Shown: in pieces, positions 62,702 to 64,000 of the stretch | How positions within the stretch are numbered: position 1 is the first letter of the stretch | How the letters are laid out: each line of letters opens with the position of its first letter | Source: Phycisphaerae bacterium | GTDB lineage: Bacteria > Planctomycetota > Phycisphaerae > UBA1845 > PWPN01 | Direction: 5' to 3' | DNA length: 64,000 nucleotides | NCBI GenBank assembly: GCA_012729395.1 | Contig: JAAYDF010000104.1 | Location: 1-64,000, forward strand | Notes under the pieces: generated by a model | What the model was told of the DNA's origin: nothing | The model's input: only the letters and a program-made list of their open reading frames with translations | Databases searched by the model: none | Made by a program: the position numbers and the translations under genes

Positions 62702-63875
62702 CCCGCGGACGGTCCGTCGCCTGCGGGAAGTCGTGCAGCAGGTGGCGGAGGCAGCTTCGCAGCGCGGCGGTGTGGTGCTCGGGATCGAGCACTTTGTAGA
62801 CGTGCATATTCGCGTTGTCGGCGAACTCCGCCCACTGGGTGATGCCCTGATCGTCAACGGTTACCCGGGCGGGCACAAAGGTAAACACATCCGCGAGTTC
62901 GATACCGGGCGGAGATGAAGCCACATCCGCGGGCGAGGTCGCGGGCGCGGGGTGAGATAGCGCCTCGGCGGAGGCGATCCAATCATCGCCGATACGCCAG
63001 ACGTGCCGCCCGGCGGCGTGGAGCAGCGGGCCCGTGCACCACATCTGACGCTCCATCGGCAAGAGTAGATGCCGCCAGGGACGCAGGTCGCCGCGCAGGG
63101 CGGCCATTGGATCGATCTCGTCGGGCGGCACGCGCTGAAGGGCGTAGACGAAGAAGTTCAGCAGCGGCAGGGGCATGCCGTCGAACAGGTCGTCGTGCCG
63201 AAACTTCCAGTGCGTGCTGCGATTCTCATTCATCGGCAGGCAAGGGCACCAGTAGATCGGCAGCCCGGTACGCATGATGCCCACGTATGCGTGCCGATCC
63301 AGACGCACGTTCCACTCTTCCTGGCTGGCGTCCAGGTTGCCGATGTTGATGTAGAGCCGGGCGATCTTCTCACGCAGCAGGTCCGGCTCGCGGTTGAACG
63401 CTGCGCACACATCCCGCACACTGCCCGCGGTGACCACGACCACGGGGCGAGGCGAAGCCCGCAACGTGGCGAGCAGCAGCTCGATGGCTCGCTGGCTCTC
63501 GGCCGGCTGATCCAACCCCGCGTCAGCAGGCGATCGCAACGGCTCGTCGAGGCCGACCGCGTAGGGCGCTCGCCGGCCGGTCAGGGTGAACATCTGCTCG
63601 ACAGGCACCCGCCCTGGGCGTTCCTGTTGTCGTTCGCCCAGGTCCAGCAGGATCGCCCGCACGTCGAACTCCGGCAAGGCGAAGACCGTGGCCAGATCGA
63701 AGTGATCGTCCGGATCGTCGTGCGGATGGAACAGATCCGTGCCATAGATCAACGGCACGCGCTCGGCCGGTGCGTCCCGGACGGCAGGGCCCACGGACGA
63801 GACGCCACACCCCATGCCGAGCATGCACCATGCCGCCAGATGGATCCCCGTGCCGAGATACGCAGGGCGGGTCAC
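62685..63875 (-). CDS. Nucleoside-hydrolase-like lipoprotein
   Basis: 396 residues from the GTG at 63875, whose first bases overlap the stop of the preceding gene (GTGA). The lipobox is AWCMLGMGC. The N-terminus has an Asp-rich loop (TDLFHPHDDPDDHFDLA) like the metal site of inosine-uridine nucleoside hydrolases, though the spacing is longer than the usual DTDxGxDDA. Further family-like parts are VVVVTAGSVRDVCAAF and RLYINIGN. Length and the C-terminal insertion (about 240-370) are unusual. A sugar- or nucleoside-cleaving role outside the cytoplasm is possible but uncertain. Confidence 0.7.
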   Translation of the reverse strand: MTRPAYLGTGIHLAAWCMLGMGCGVSSVGPAVRDAPAERVPLIYGTDLFHPHDDPDDHFDLATVFALPEFDVRAILLDLGERQQERPGRVPVEQMFTLTGRRAPYAVGLDEPLRSPADAGLDQPAESQRAIELLLATLRASPRPVVVVTAGSVRDVCAAFNREPDLLREKIARLYINIGNLDASQEEWNVRLDRHAYVGIMRTGLPIYWCPCLPMNENRSTHWKFRHDDLFDGMPLPLLNFFVYALQRVPPDEIDPMAALRGDLRPWRHLLLPMERQMWCTGPLLHAAGRHVWRIGDDWIASAEALSHPAPATSPADVASSPPGIELADVFTFVPARVTVDDQGITQWAEFADNANMHVYKVLDPEHHTAALRSCLRHLLHDFPQATDRPRVRPGA

Positions 63876-64000
63876 TTCGTGCGCGTCCAGTTGAGGCTGA
63901 CTCGCGTCAGCTTGTCTTCGGAATTGCGCTCGATTACCGCAACGCCCTGCGTCTCGTCGGATTGTCCCGACAGGATGACCTCGTTCCTGTCTTCACCTTG
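63872..64000 (-). CDS. Partial gene at the right edge, C-terminal 42 residues
   Basis: The minus strand is open from the right edge to a TGA at 63872-63874, ending VAVIERNSEDKLTRVSLNW TRTK. Its stop overlaps the GTG start of the nucleoside-hydrolase-like gene, which supports both. The visible tail is too short to identify. Confidence 0.6.
   Translation of the reverse strand, partial: QGEDRNEVILSGQSDETQGVAVIERNSEDKLTRVSLNWTRTK

Noticed and set aside
1-64000. tRNA or rRNA genes
   Set aside because: No cloverleaf-like segment with a T-loop consensus or rRNA-like stretch was noticed by eye. A tRNA search program would settle this.

Overview
The window is about 64 kb of high-G+C bacterial DNA with dense genes on both strands and no rRNA, tRNA or CRISPR array that I could recognise. 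The gene content suggests a Planctomycetota-like chromosome, perhaps Phycisphaerae or a relative. It includes many secreted or lipid-anchored hydrolases and SGNH esterases, a Tat-exported Gfo/Idh oxidoreductase, ceramidase-like and sialidase-like enzymes, large PQQ-propeller proteins, a GHL10 glycosidase-like protein, a GDPD lipoprotein, and families of GC-rich palindromic repeats. This assignment is inferred from gene content; there is no phylogenetic marker other than uvrA, pyrE and similar housekeeping genes.

Layout. 1-7612 (minus): a possible surface-protein operon with two tiny paralogous proteins, a TPR plus outer-membrane beta-barrel protein, a FecR-like secreted protein, and a very large lipoprotein of Ig-like repeats that runs off the left edge. 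8191-11024: a hexapeptide acyltransferase, a ceramidase-like protein and a hicBA toxin-antitoxin pair, bracketed by two copies of a palindromic element. 11129-13960: uvrA. 14270-22545: secreted carbohydrate-active or esterase-like genes, a sialidase-like gene of lower G+C, and an IS1380-type transposase remnant. 22763-26434: a secreted protein, a membrane diadenylate cyclase with its YbbR-type partner, and pyrE. 26622-32452: a 1526-residue PQQ-propeller/TPR protein coupled to a lipoprotein. 32683-38943: a ClC channel with CBS domains, AmrS, a TrpB2-type enzyme and an OprB porin.

39249-47271: a Gfo/Idh protein, then a six-gene plus-strand operon (Zn-dependent dehydrogenase, SorC regulator, GDPD, OPA transporter, PfkB kinase, SGNH esterase) that looks like a phosphorylated-polyol or glycerophosphodiester utilisation module. 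47948-52474: an AGE-type epimerase, a double alpha/beta-hydrolase protein and a second sialidase-like protein. 52500-54430: a repeat nest around a REP-associated tyrosine transposase. 54483-57693: two small envelope proteins and a secreted GH99-like protein. 57951-62701: a glycerol-3-phosphate locus with glpP divergent from a phosphatase-glpD-glpT operon. The operon leader and the phosphatase-glpD gap each carry an intrinsic terminator, which fits GlpP antitermination. The right edge has a nucleoside-hydrolase-like lipoprotein translationally coupled to a gene cut by the window end.

The most interesting items are the TPR-barrel/FecR/giant-lipoprotein locus, the RAYT with its apparent non-autonomous derivatives, the GlpP leader architecture, a diadenylate cyclase whose DGA motif reads DLG, and an 85-bp palindrome that supplies the end of a neighbouring gene.
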